Shown: piece after piece, positions 25,216 to 32,610 of the stretch
How positions within the stretch are numbered: position 1 is the stretch's first letter
Layout of the letters: every line of letters starts with the position of its first letter
Assembly (NCBI GenBank): GCA_900757205.1
Contig: CAAENA010000074.1
Coordinates: 1-41,837 of the forward strand
Length of the DNA: 41,837 nucleotides
Direction: 5' to 3'
DNA from: an uncultured Collinsella sp.
Lineage (GTDB): Bacteria > Actinomycetota > Coriobacteriia > Coriobacteriales > Coriobacteriaceae
The notes under the pieces: generated by a model
Databases searched by the model: none
Seen by the model: the letters and a program-made list of their open reading frames with translations, nothing else
What the model was told of the DNA's origin: nothing
Translations under genes and position numbers: made by a program

Positions 25216-26136
25216 GTGGCAACTCAGAAATTCACCGGCGTTATCCCTCCCGTCGTTGTTCCCGATACCGAAGACCACCAGCTCGATGTTGCCTCCTTTG
25301 AGCGCAGCATCAACCGCATGATCGATGCCGGCGTCGATGGCTTGTTCTTCCTGGGCTCCTCGGGCGAGGTTGTCTTCTCCACCGACGAGCGTCGCCGTCA
25401 GATCATCGCCGAGGCCGTCCGTATCGTCGACCACCGCGTTCCCGTTCTGGTCGGCATCATCGACACCGAGACCGAGCGCATGATCGAGCACGGCAAGGTC
25501 GCTCAGGAGCTGGGCGCCGATGCGCTTGTCGCCACCTGCCCGTTCTATGCTCTGCAGGGCATGACCGAGGTCGAGGAGCACTTCCGCATCCTGCATGAGG
25601 AACTCGACCTGCCCATCTTCGCCTACGACATCCCCGTGTGCGTCCACACCAAGCTCCCCTGGAAGCTCCTTGCCAAGCTCGGCGCCGAGGGCGTTCTGGC
25701 CGGCGTCAAGGATTCCTCGGGTGATGACATCTCGTTCCGCTACCTCGTTCAGGAGAACGAGAAGAACGGACATCCGATGAGCATCCTCACCGGTCATGAG
25801 GTTGTTGTCGACGGCGCCTACCTCGGTGGCGCCGACGGTTCCGTCCCGGGTCTCGCCAACGTTGAGCCCGAGGGCTACGTGCGTCAGTGGAAGGCCGCCC
25901 AGGCTGGTGACTGGGCTACCGTCAAGGCCGAGCAGGATCGCCTCAATGAGATTTCGCACATCTGGGATGTCACCTCTGGCGTCCAGGGCTATGCCGGTGG
26001 CGTTGGCGCCTTCAAGACTGCTATGAACCTCATGGGCATCTTCGACAGCCCGACCATGCCGCGCCCGGTGAAGGCCATGACCGGCGAGAACGTCGAGGCG
26101 ATTAAGAAGGTCCTTCAGGACAACGGTCTGCTGTAG
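25216..26136 (+). CDS. nanA: Probable N-acetylneuraminate lyase (DHDPS/NAL aldolase family)
   Basis: Class I aldolase of the dihydrodipicolinate synthase / N-acetylneuraminate lyase family, 306 residues. The carboxylate-binding loop is GSSGE (47-51), the catalytic tyrosine is Tyr137 in AYDIP, and the Schiff-base lysine is Lys165 in AGVKDSSGD. The fold family does not by itself separate NanA from DapA or related aldolases. Location beside a ROK kinase, nanE and a Sat-type importer makes cleavage of Neu5Ac to ManNAc and pyruvate the best assignment. The start is GTG 25216 with AAGGAGA five bases upstream. The following 173-base gap holds hairpins, so distal genes may be expressed differently. 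Confidence 0.78.
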   Translation: MATQKFTGVIPPVVVPDTEDHQLDVASFERSINRMIDAGVDGLFFLGSSGEVVFSTDERRRQIIAEAVRIVDHRVPVLVGIIDTETERMIEHGKVAQELGADALVATCPFYALQGMTEVEEHFRILHEELDLPIFAYDIPVCVHTKLPWKLLAKLGAEGVLAGVKDSSGDDISFRYLVQENEKNGHPMSILTGHEVVVDGAYLGGADGSVPGLANVEPEGYVRQWKAAQAGDWATVKAEQDRLNEISHIWDVTSGVQGYAGGVGAFKTAMNLMGIFDSPTMPRPVKAMTGENVEAIKKVLQDNGLL

Positions 26137-26168
26137 TGCTTTCCCAGGCGCCCAACCTCGCGCCTCAA

Positions 26169-26209
26169 CCGTGCGGCCATGACCCATTAGGTCAATGGCC
26201 ACACGGTTT
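26169..26209 (+). other. Intercistronic hairpin between nanA and the ROK kinase
   Basis: CCGTG-c-GGCCAT-GACC pairs with GGTC-a-ATGGCC-a-CACGG around a 5-base loop, giving a 15-bp stem with small interruptions, followed by TTT. A smaller AGGCGC / GCGCCT hairpin lies just upstream (26146-26165). It could be a weak terminator or stability element. Confidence 0.5.
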
Positions 26210-26309
26210 CTCGGCGATTTCGGGCACCTGGAAAACCTTTACCGCGCTGTGACGGCTAGCCTGACGGCGCATTTCCTGTAGTTGTTTTTTATCTCCTAAG
26301 GAGAGCGAC

Positions 26310-27275
26310 ATGGAGAACAAGTACGTCTGCTCTGTCGATATCGGCGGAACTAAGATCGCGACTGCCATCATGGAGTACCCGGCTGACGGCAGCGTGCCCC
26401 ATCCCGTTTTTGAGGCCGAGGTTCCTACCGAGGCCCAGGAGGGCGGCGAGGCCGTATTCCAGCGTATCGAGGCGTCCATCAAGGCTGCTCTCGAGTCGAA
26501 TCCCGATGTCGAGGTCCTTGGCGTCGGTATCGGTGCCGCCGGCGTCGTCGATCCCAAGACGGGCGCCATCGCGTATGCCAATGAGATCATGCCCGGCTGG
26601 TCCGGCGTTCAGTTGGGGCCGCGTCTGCGCGAGGACCTCGGTCTTCCCGTTGCCGTCGTAGGCGACGTGCAGGCTCATGCTCTGGGCGAGGCCCACTGGG
26701 GCGTCGGCAAGGGCAAGTTCTCCGTCTTGTGTCTTGGCATCGGCACGGGCATCGGCGGCGCATATGTCGAGAACGGCCGCGTGATGCAGGGCTTCCATGG
26801 TGCTGCCGGCCATATGGGCCACATCGAGTGCTCGGCTGCCGCCGGCATTCCCTGCGCCTGCGGGCGTTCCGGCCATCTGGAGTCGGTTGCTTCGGGCACT
26901 TCCATTGGTCGAATGTACGATGAGCGTTTTGGCCGCGTCGACCCCAGCCGTCCTTCGGTCGGTCGCGATGTGAACGACCTGTGTCGTGCTGGCGACGCAA
27001 AGGCGACCGAGGTCATCCATGACGCCGGCTTTGCGCTGGGCGCCAGCTTGGGCTCGCTTGCCAATATTCTGGATCCAGAGGTCATCGTGCTTTCGGGCGG
27101 CGTAATTCATCAGGGTCCCGATTGGCGTTCGCAGACGTGGAAGGACTCGGTGCACGAGGGCTATGCCAGCCAGGCGCTCGACCCGCTTCAGGACACGCCG
27201 ATCCTCATCGGTTCTCTGGAGGGCGACGCGCCGCTTATCGGTGCCGCCGAACACCTTCTTGCGTCGTTGAAGTAA
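26310..27275 (+). CDS. nanK: ROK-family sugar kinase, probable N-acetylmannosamine kinase
   Basis: Cytoplasmic kinase expected to make ManNAc-6-phosphate. The 321-residue protein has the phosphate loop DIGGTK (10-15), catalytic Asp119 in VVGDVQAHALGE and ATP-site GIGTGIGG. The zinc region is altered: the usual CxCGxxGCxE reads CACGRSGHLE (182-191), with His189 for the last cysteine. The sugar-contacting GE(I/L)GH motif reads GHMGH (167-171). Histidine could still bind zinc. Family members act on glucose, GlcNAc, ManNAc and others; ManNAc is inferred from the operon. ATG 26310 follows TAAGGAGA. A long palindrome lies between it and nanE. Confidence 0.82.
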   Translation: MENKYVCSVDIGGTKIATAIMEYPADGSVPHPVFEAEVPTEAQEGGEAVFQRIEASIKAALESNPDVEVLGVGIGAAGVVDPKTGAIAYANEIMPGWSGVQLGPRLREDLGLPVAVVGDVQAHALGEAHWGVGKGKFSVLCLGIGTGIGGAYVENGRVMQGFHGAAGHMGHIECSAAAGIPCACGRSGHLESVASGTSIGRMYDERFGRVDPSRPSVGRDVNDLCRAGDAKATEVIHDAGFALGASLGSLANILDPEVIVLSGGVIHQGPDWRSQTWKDSVHEGYASQALDPLQDTPILIGSLEGDAPLIGAAEHLLASLK

Positions 27276-27292
27276 ACATAACTACCAAGTGC

Positions 27293-27390
27293 GCCTTCTG
27301 AGGTGCCGCAGATTGACGTGAAAGAGGAGCGAAGCGTACTTCGGTACGCGAGCGACGGTTTGAACGTCAAGGTGCGGTGTCTCAGAAGGC
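27293..27390. repeat. 98-nt composite palindromic element with UUCG-type loop
   Basis: Arms pair in register: GCCTTCTGAG (27293-27302) with CTCAGAAGGC (27381-27390), GCCGCA with TGCGGT, and TTGACGT (27313-27319) with ACGTCAA (27364-27370). The apex is GCGTAC-TTCG-GTACGC (27334-27349), flanked on both sides by GAGCGA. It fills most of the space between the kinase gene and nanE. It has no coding capacity and looks like a REP- or MITE-like dispersed element, but copy number cannot be seen here. Confidence 0.75.
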
Positions 27391-27415
27391 TGTTTTGAGA
27401 AAGGTTGAGTCGCAC

Positions 27416-28102
27416 ATGACCGTTGATCCTTTGATTCAATCCCTGAAGGGAAAGCTCGTCGTGAGCGTTCAGGCGTATATGGGCGAGCCGCTTCGTACGC
27501 CCGAGACCATGGCTCAAATGTCTCGCGCTTGCGAACTCGGCGGCGCCGCCGCCATTCGCTGCCAGGGCCTTGCCGACATTGCCGCCATTAAGGGTCGCTG
27601 TGAGGTTCCTGTTATTGGCCTATGGAAGGATGGACACGAGGGCGTTTACATCACGCCGACGCTGCGTCACGCCCGCGCCTGCGTTGCTGCTGGTGCCGAT
27701 ATCGTGGCGATCGATGCCACCGATCGTCCGCGCCCCGATGGCAAGACGGTCGAGGATACCTTCCGTCCGCTGCACGAGGAGGGTGTGCTCCTGATGGCGG
27801 ATTGTGCCACCATCGAGGACATTCGCCGTGCGGTTGATATGGGCTTCGACCTGGTATCTACCACGCTCTCTCACGGTGTCGCCGCCATCGACTGCACCAT
27901 GGCCGATGGCCCCGACCTGCCGCTCCTGCGTCAGGCGACCGAGGAATTCCCCGGCCTTCCCATCATTTGCGAGGGTCGCGTGCATACGCCCGAGGAGGCT
28001 CGCGCCGCGATCGATGCTGGCGCCTGGGCCGTTGTCGTCGGCACCGCCATCACGCACCCCACGAGTATTACAAGTTGGTTCAAGGCTGCGCTTGAGGCGT
28101 AA
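27416..28102 (+). CDS. nanE: N-acetylmannosamine-6-phosphate 2-epimerase
   Basis: Converts ManNAc-6-P to GlcNAc-6-P, the step that links sialic acid breakdown to amino sugar metabolism. The 228-residue TIM-barrel protein has LVVSVQA at the N-terminus and AIRCQG near 46-51. Catalytic lysine Lys71 is in VPVIGLWKDG, the substrate-site block VAIDATDRPRP lies near 97-107, and CEGRVHTPEEA and AVVVGTAITHP follow. This is diagnostic for NanE and is the firmest evidence that the locus handles sialic acid or ManNAc. ATG 27416 is the family-like start; AAAGG is about 11 bases upstream. The nagA and nagB genes expected next in the pathway are not in the window. Confidence 0.94.
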   Translation: MTVDPLIQSLKGKLVVSVQAYMGEPLRTPETMAQMSRACELGGAAAIRCQGLADIAAIKGRCEVPVIGLWKDGHEGVYITPTLRHARACVAAGADIVAIDATDRPRPDGKTVEDTFRPLHEEGVLLMADCATIEDIRRAVDMGFDLVSTTLSHGVAAIDCTMADGPDLPLLRQATEEFPGLPIICEGRVHTPEEARAAIDAGAWAVVVGTAITHPTSITSWFKAALEA

Positions 28103-28153
28103 GACAGGCCTCGTATCCGCTCGGGGCGGTATACTCAATAAAGGCAATTGACC

Positions 28154-28190
28154 GCGCGGGATCCGGGTTGCTGGGTCCCGTGCTTGTTTT
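28154..28190 (+). terminator. Terminator-like hairpin between nanE and rapZ
   Basis: GCGCGGGATCC (28154-28164) pairs with GGGTCCCGTGC (28173-28183), an 11-bp stem with two G-U pairs, followed by TTGTTTT. It may end the sialic acid operon. A TATACT hexamer at 28130-28135 could be a -10 for rapZ, in which case the hairpin lies in the rapZ leader. Confidence 0.55.
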
Positions 28191-28203
28191 CGGGAGGCAG
28201 CAC

Positions 28204-29124
28204 ATGCAAAAGGGAGATGCCATGGATGCGGCGGAGCGCTCGGAGCGCATCCCCGATATCGTCATCATCACCGGAATGTCCGGATCGGGCCGCACGCAGG
28301 CCATGCACGTGTTCGAGGACATGGGCTATTTTTGCATCGATAACCTGCCTCCGCGTCTGATCGCCCAGCTTGCCGAGCTCGTCGGCATTAATACGGGCGT
28401 GGGCAGGCATCTCGCCGTCACCTGCGATTTGCGTAGCCAGGGCTTGTTCGATGAGCTGCTCGATGCGGTCGCCGCGCTCGAAGAGCGCGAGATGAGCTGC
28501 GACATCGTGTTCCTGGAGGCTTCTGACGAGGTACTGATTCGTCGCTACAGCGAAAATCGCCGCCGTCATCCCATTGCCAAGCCGGGGGAGACTACGGCCG
28601 ATGCGATTCAGCGCGAGCGCCTGCAGCTGCAGGGTGTGCGCGATCGAGCCGATATGATTATCGACACGAGCCGCCTACGCACCTCTGCGCTGCGCAACAA
28701 ATTGCGCATGGCGTTCTCCGAGTTGTCCGACCAGCAGCTCATGGACGTTCACGTGTTCTCGTTTGGCTTTAAGCACGGTATGCCCGTCGAGGCGGACATT
28801 ATGATCGACGTTCGCTTCCTGCCCAATCCGTTCTACGATCCCGAGATGCGCACCATGACCGGTCTCGATAAAAAGGTCTCCGACTTTGTTCTGGACCATC
28901 CCAAGACCCAGGAGTTCTGGAAGGCCTGGACGCAGCTGCTCGATACGGTGATGCCGGGCTATATCGCGGAGGGTAAGCCGCAGCTTTCTATCGCCATCGG
29001 CTGCACGGGCGGACAGCACCGTAGCGTCGCCATCGCCGAGGCCACGGCCCGTTACCTGGAAGGCGCCCAGTATCACGTGAGCATCTCCCACCGCGACCTG
29101 TCGCGCGCCAACACGAAGGCATAG
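28204..29124 (+). CDS. rapZ: RNase adapter RapZ / YvcJ-family nucleotide-binding protein
   Basis: In enterobacteria RapZ senses GlcN-6-P and directs RNase E to the small RNA GlmZ; in Gram-positives the homologue is a GTP/ATP-hydrolysing protein of less clear role. The N-terminal Walker A is GMSGSGRT (24-31), with Arg for the usual Lys, a substitution I recall from actinobacterial members. FEDMGYFCIDNLPP follows it directly, and the C-terminal domain carries the hallmark CTGGQHRSVAIAE. The product is 306 residues. ATG 28204 has GGGAGG six bases upstream; ATG 28222, also with a good site (AGGGAG), would give a protein six residues shorter. whiA follows six bases after the stop. Confidence 0.93.
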   Translation: MQKGDAMDAAERSERIPDIVIITGMSGSGRTQAMHVFEDMGYFCIDNLPPRLIAQLAELVGINTGVGRHLAVTCDLRSQGLFDELLDAVAALEEREMSCDIVFLEASDEVLIRRYSENRRRHPIAKPGETTADAIQRERLQLQGVRDRADMIIDTSRLRTSALRNKLRMAFSELSDQQLMDVHVFSFGFKHGMPVEADIMIDVRFLPNPFYDPEMRTMTGLDKKVSDFVLDHPKTQEFWKAWTQLLDTVMPGYIAEGKPQLSIAIGCTGGQHRSVAIAEATARYLEGAQYHVSISHRDLSRANTKA

Positions 29125-29130
29125 GCCTGC

Positions 29131-30060
29131 ATGTCGTTTACCGCCGAGGTGCGTGACGAGCTTGCGCGCTGCGAACCCGAATGTGAATACTGCGATTTGT
29201 CGACGCTTGCCGCCCTGACGCGTGTGAGCGGTACGCTTTCGTTGGCCGGCTCCGGGCGGTATCGTTTGACGGTCGCGACCGAGACGGGAGCCGTCGCGCG
29301 CACGATGATCACGCTGACGCATCGCATTCTTAAGCTCAAAACGGAATTCACCGTTCGTAAATCGGTCTTGCATAAGGTCCGTAACTATCTCATTACCCTG
29401 CCCGATCAACCCGACCTGGACAAGGCTCTGGTGCTGCTGGGCATTCTAGACCGCAGGGGAGGGCTCGTCGCTGGTGTTCCCCGACACATCGTTGCCCGTC
29501 CCTGCTGCAGGCTTGCCTACATCCGCGGCGCGCTCATCGCGGGCGGCTTCGTGGCCGATCCACGCGGCGATTTTCATTTGGAGATCGCGGTGCAGGGCGA
29601 GCAATATGCTAAGGGGCTTTGCGACCTGTTGGGGCAGATTGGGGTCCATGCTCGTGTTAATGCACGGCGGGGGTCATATGCCGTGTACATTAAGAGCGCC
29701 GAGGAAATCGAGCATCTATTAAAGCTGATTGGTGCCAAGCGCAGCGTTGCCGAGATTGAGGAGGCGCGCGCGGTCAAGTTGGTTAAGAACGATGTGAACC
29801 GTCGCGTGAACGCCGAGCTCGCCAACCAGACCAGAAGCGCCGGTGCTGCCCAACATCAGCTTGCGCTTATCGATGAGCTCGAGCAGCGCGGCCTTCGCGA
29901 TGCGCTTCCGGATGCCTTGGCGGTCTTTTGCGACCTGCGCGAGCGCTATCCCGATCTGTCGCTGCGTGATTTAGGTGAGATGGCTGACCCTCCCTTGTCG
30001 AAGTCGGCCCTCTACCATCGAGTTTTGAGGCTTGAAAAGCTCATTGAAGCAAACCGGTAG
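29131..30060 (+). CDS. whiA: WhiA, DNA-binding developmental/cell division regulator
   Basis: WhiA controls sporulation genes in Streptomyces and affects cell division and chromosome segregation in non-sporulating Gram-positives. The 309-residue protein has the N-terminal MSFTAEVRDELAR block. The LAGLIDADG-homing-endonuclease-like fold follows (AYIRGALIAGGF near 130-142), without a nuclease motif in usual form. The C-terminal helix-turn-helix lies in LSLRDLGEMADPPLSKSALYHRVLRLEKL. It is immediately behind rapZ; the yvcK gene commonly found between them is not here. The ribosome site is weak (AGGC), so coupling to rapZ is likely. Confidence 0.95.
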   Translation: MSFTAEVRDELARCEPECEYCDLSTLAALTRVSGTLSLAGSGRYRLTVATETGAVARTMITLTHRILKLKTEFTVRKSVLHKVRNYLITLPDQPDLDKALVLLGILDRRGGLVAGVPRHIVARPCCRLAYIRGALIAGGFVADPRGDFHLEIAVQGEQYAKGLCDLLGQIGVHARVNARRGSYAVYIKSAEEIEHLLKLIGAKRSVAEIEEARAVKLVKNDVNRRVNAELANQTRSAGAAQHQLALIDELEQRGLRDALPDALAVFCDLRERYPDLSLRDLGEMADPPLSKSALYHRVLRLEKLIEANR

Positions 30061-30105
30061 TTTAAAGTATCGACTTATATACGGATTTAGCTGCTATTTT
30101 ATTCT

Positions 30106-30119
30106 TTAAAACGTTTTAA
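30106..30119. promoter_or_regulatory. 14-bp palindrome upstream of gap, possible operator
   Basis: TTAAAACGTTTTAA is a perfect palindrome with a central CG, a form typical of LacI/GalR-family or catabolite-control operators. It lies about 60 bp before the TATATT element in a strongly AT-rich stretch (30061-30180). A regulator cannot be named from the window. Confidence 0.4.
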
Positions 30120-30175
30120 CGTAAATTTGATTTTCAATTTCGACTATTCTCGTGAAATTCAAGTCAAAAAAAAGG

Positions 30176-30181
30176 TATATT
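30176..30181 (+). promoter_or_regulatory. Probable -10 element of the gap promoter
   Basis: TATATT stands after an A-rich run, 73 bases before the gap start. No convincing -35 hexamer is seen at 16-18 bp. The AT-rich upstream tract could act as an UP-like element for strong expression. Confidence 0.4.
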
Positions 30182-30253
30182 AGGCGAGTGGTTAGTTTGT
30201 GGGCCTCAACGGCGGGCGCTGTAGCTTGCGGGGGCCTTACGAAAGGAGACACA

Positions 30254-31279
30254 ATGGCAGTAAAGGTTGCTATTAACGGCTTCGGTCGCATCGGTCGTCT
30301 GGCTTTCCGTCAGATGTTCGGTCATGAGGGCTCCGAGATCGTCGCTATCAACGACCTCACCTCTCCCGATATGCTCGCTTACCTGCTGAAGTACGACTCC
30401 ACGCAGGGCAACTACGCTCGCGATCACGAGGTCGTTGCTGGCGAGGATTCCATCACCGTTGACGGCAAGGAGATCAAGATCTACAAGGAGGCCGACGCCA
30501 ACAACCTGCCTTGGGGCGACCTCGACGTCGACGTCGTTCTCGAGTGCACCGGCTTCTACACCAGCAAGGCTAAGGCTCAGGCCCACATCAACGCTGGCGC
30601 CAAGAAGGTCGTCATCTCCGCTCCGGCCGGCAGCGATCTGCCCACCATCGTGTACAACGTCAACCACGAGACGCTGACCGCTGAGGACAACATCATCTCT
30701 GCTGCTTCCTGCACCACCAACTGCCTCGCCCCGATGGCCAAGGGTCTGAACGACTTCGCTCCCATCGTGTCCGGCATCATGACCACCATTCACGCCTGGA
30801 CTGGCGACCAGATGCCGCTCGACGGCCCGCAGCGCAAGGGCAACAAGCGTCGTAGCCGCGCCTGCGCCGTCAACATCGTCCCCAACACCACCGGTGCTGC
30901 CAAGGCTATCGGCCTGGTTCTCCCCGAGCTCAACGGTAAGCTCATCGGTGCCGCCCAGCGCGTCCCGACGCCGACCGGCTCCATCACCAACCTCTACGCT
31001 GTCGTTGACAAGAAGGTCACCGTCGACGAGGTCAACGCCGCTATGAAGGCCTACGCTGCCACCATCTCCGAGACCTTCGGTTACAACGAGGACGACATCG
31101 TCTCCACCGACATCATCGGCGAGACCCACGGCTCCATCTTCGACGCCACTCAGACCATGTGCTCTGATCTCGGCAACGGCCAGACCCTCGTTCAGGTCAC
31201 CTCTTGGTACGACAACGAGAACTCTTACACCTCTCAGATGGTCCGCACCATCAAGTACTTCGAGAAGTTCGTTGCTTAA
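30254..31279 (+). CDS. gap: Glyceraldehyde-3-phosphate dehydrogenase, phosphorylating
   Basis: Glycolytic enzyme that oxidises glyceraldehyde-3-P with NAD and phosphate. The 341-residue protein has the Rossmann motif INGFGRIGR (7-15), Asp34 in AINDL consistent with NAD use, and catalytic Cys153 in SAASCTTNCLAP. The phosphate-site block NTTGAAKAIG and the C-terminal SWYDNE motif are also present. Codons are strongly biased to C-ending forms, as expected for a highly expressed gene. ATG 30254 has AAAGGAGA upstream. A good terminator separates it from pgk, so much of its mRNA is probably monocistronic. Confidence 0.98.
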   Translation: MAVKVAINGFGRIGRLAFRQMFGHEGSEIVAINDLTSPDMLAYLLKYDSTQGNYARDHEVVAGEDSITVDGKEIKIYKEADANNLPWGDLDVDVVLECTGFYTSKAKAQAHINAGAKKVVISAPAGSDLPTIVYNVNHETLTAEDNIISAASCTTNCLAPMAKGLNDFAPIVSGIMTTIHAWTGDQMPLDGPQRKGNKRRSRACAVNIVPNTTGAAKAIGLVLPELNGKLIGAAQRVPTPTGSITNLYAVVDKKVTVDEVNAAMKAYAATISETFGYNEDDIVSTDIIGETHGSIFDATQTMCSDLGNGQTLVQVTSWYDNENSYTSQMVRTIKYFEKFVA

Positions 31280-31316
31280 TTTAGCTTTTAGCGAATAGCT
31301 CGTTGAGCGTCTAAAG

Positions 31317-31363
31317 AAGGGCGCGGCCTTATAGGGCTTACACCCTAGGGTCGCGCCCTTTTT
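31317..31363 (+). terminator. Intrinsic terminator between gap and pgk
   Basis: AAGGGCGCGGCC (31317-31328) pairs with GGTCGCGCCCTT (31349-31360), 12 bp with one G-U, enclosing a small AGGG/CCCT hairpin, and ends in five T. It should end or reduce gap transcripts before pgk. Confidence 0.88.
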
Positions 31364-31373
31364 ATAGGAAATC

Positions 31374-31396
31374 GTCTGCCGTAATGGGAGGCAGAC
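31374..31396 (+). other. Short hairpin in the pgk leader
   Basis: A perfect 7-bp stem GTCTGCC / GGCAGAC with a 9-base loop lies 24 bases before pgk, right after the gap terminator. It may protect the 5' end of a processed pgk message; function unknown. Confidence 0.45.
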
Positions 31397-31419
31397 ACGT
31401 ACGAAAGGTAGAAGCAAAC

Positions 31420-32610
31420 ATGGCCTTTACCAAGAAGACCGTCCGCGACATCGATGTCGACGGCAAGCGCGTTCTCGTCCGCGTTGACTTCAACGTGCCT
31501 ATCAAGGATGGCGTCGTTGGCGACACCACCCGCATCAAGGCTGCCCTGCCCACCATCAACTACCTCGTTGAGCACAACGCTCGCGTCATTCTCATGAGCC
31601 ACCTCGGCCGTCCCGAGGGCACCGGCTTCCAGCCTGAGCTCTCCCTTGAGCCTGTCGCCAAGAAGCTCGCTGAGCTCTCTGGTCTCGATGTTGCCTTTGT
31701 CGCCGACACCTACGGCGAGAAGGCTGCTGAGGCTGTCGCCGCCGTCGAGCCGGGCAAGGTCCTCGTTCTCGAGAACGTCCGTTTCGACAAGCGTGAGAAG
31801 AAGAACGATCCCGAGATCGCCAAGAAGCTCGCTTCCTATGGTGACGTCTTCGTTCTCGATGCCTTCGGCACCGCTCACCGCGCCCAGGGTTCCGTCGTGG
31901 GCCCCGCCGCTTACCTGCCTGCCGTCGCCGGCTTCCTGCTCGAGAAGGAGGTCGACACGCTGACCGGCATCTTCGCCGAGCCCGAGCGCCCCTTCGTCGC
32001 TATCGTCGGCGGTTCCAAGGTTTCCTCCAAGATCGGCGTTCTCGATCACCTCATCGACTCCGCTGACACCCTGATCATCGGTGGCGGCATGGCCTACACC
32101 TTCTTCCTGGCTCAGGGCCTGACCGTCGGTCAGTCCCTCAAGGAAGAGGACTGGGTCGAGCGCGCCGGCGAGATGCTCAAGAAGGCCGAGGAGAAGGGCG
32201 TCAAGATCCTGCTCCCCATCGACAACCGCGTTGCCGATCACTTTGGCGAGGACGCTGTCCCCGAGGTTGTCGCTTCCGACGCTATCCCCGACGATCGTGA
32301 GGGCATGGACATCGGCCCCAAGACCGAGGAGCTCTACGCCGAGGCCGTCAAGGGCGCCAAGACCGTGTTCTGGAACGGCCCCATGGGCGTCTTCGAGTTC
32401 GACAACTTCGCTCACGGCACCCAGGCTATCGCCGAGGCCGTCGCCGAGGCCGACTGCACCTCGATCATCGGCGGTGGTGACTCTGTCGCGGCTGTCAACA
32501 AGTTCAACCTGGCCGACAAGATGAGCTGGATCTCCACCGGTGGTGGCGCTTCCATGGAGCTCGTCGAGGGTAAGGCCCTGCCCGGAGTGGAGGCGCTTCT
32601 CGATGCCTAA
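31420..32610 (+). CDS. pgk: Phosphoglycerate kinase
   Basis: Makes ATP from 1,3-bisphosphoglycerate in glycolysis. The 396-residue protein shows VRVDFNVP (20-27), SHLGRP (60-65), the FDKREKKNDPE segment, VGGSKVSSKI and the nucleotide-binding GGGDSVAAVNKF near the C-terminus. Length is normal for a bacterial monomer. ATG 31420 is preceded by AAAGGT at about 10 bases. The last eight bases overlap tpiA (ATGCCTAA), so pgk, tpiA and gpmI form a tight operon. Confidence 0.98.
   Translation: MAFTKKTVRDIDVDGKRVLVRVDFNVPIKDGVVGDTTRIKAALPTINYLVEHNARVILMSHLGRPEGTGFQPELSLEPVAKKLAELSGLDVAFVADTYGEKAAEAVAAVEPGKVLVLENVRFDKREKKNDPEIAKKLASYGDVFVLDAFGTAHRAQGSVVGPAAYLPAVAGFLLEKEVDTLTGIFAEPERPFVAIVGGSKVSSKIGVLDHLIDSADTLIIGGGMAYTFFLAQGLTVGQSLKEEDWVERAGEMLKKAEEKGVKILLPIDNRVADHFGEDAVPEVVASDAIPDDREGMDIGPKTEELYAEAVKGAKTVFWNGPMGVFEFDNFAHGTQAIAEAVAEADCTSIIGGGDSVAAVNKFNLADKMSWISTGGGASMELVEGKALPGVEALLDA

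Noticed and set aside
25216..26136. Annotation as dihydrodipicolinate synthase (dapA)
   Set aside because: The fold fits, but the neighbours are nanE and a sugar kinase, and no lysine synthesis gene is nearby. NanA is preferred, though sequence alone does not settle it.
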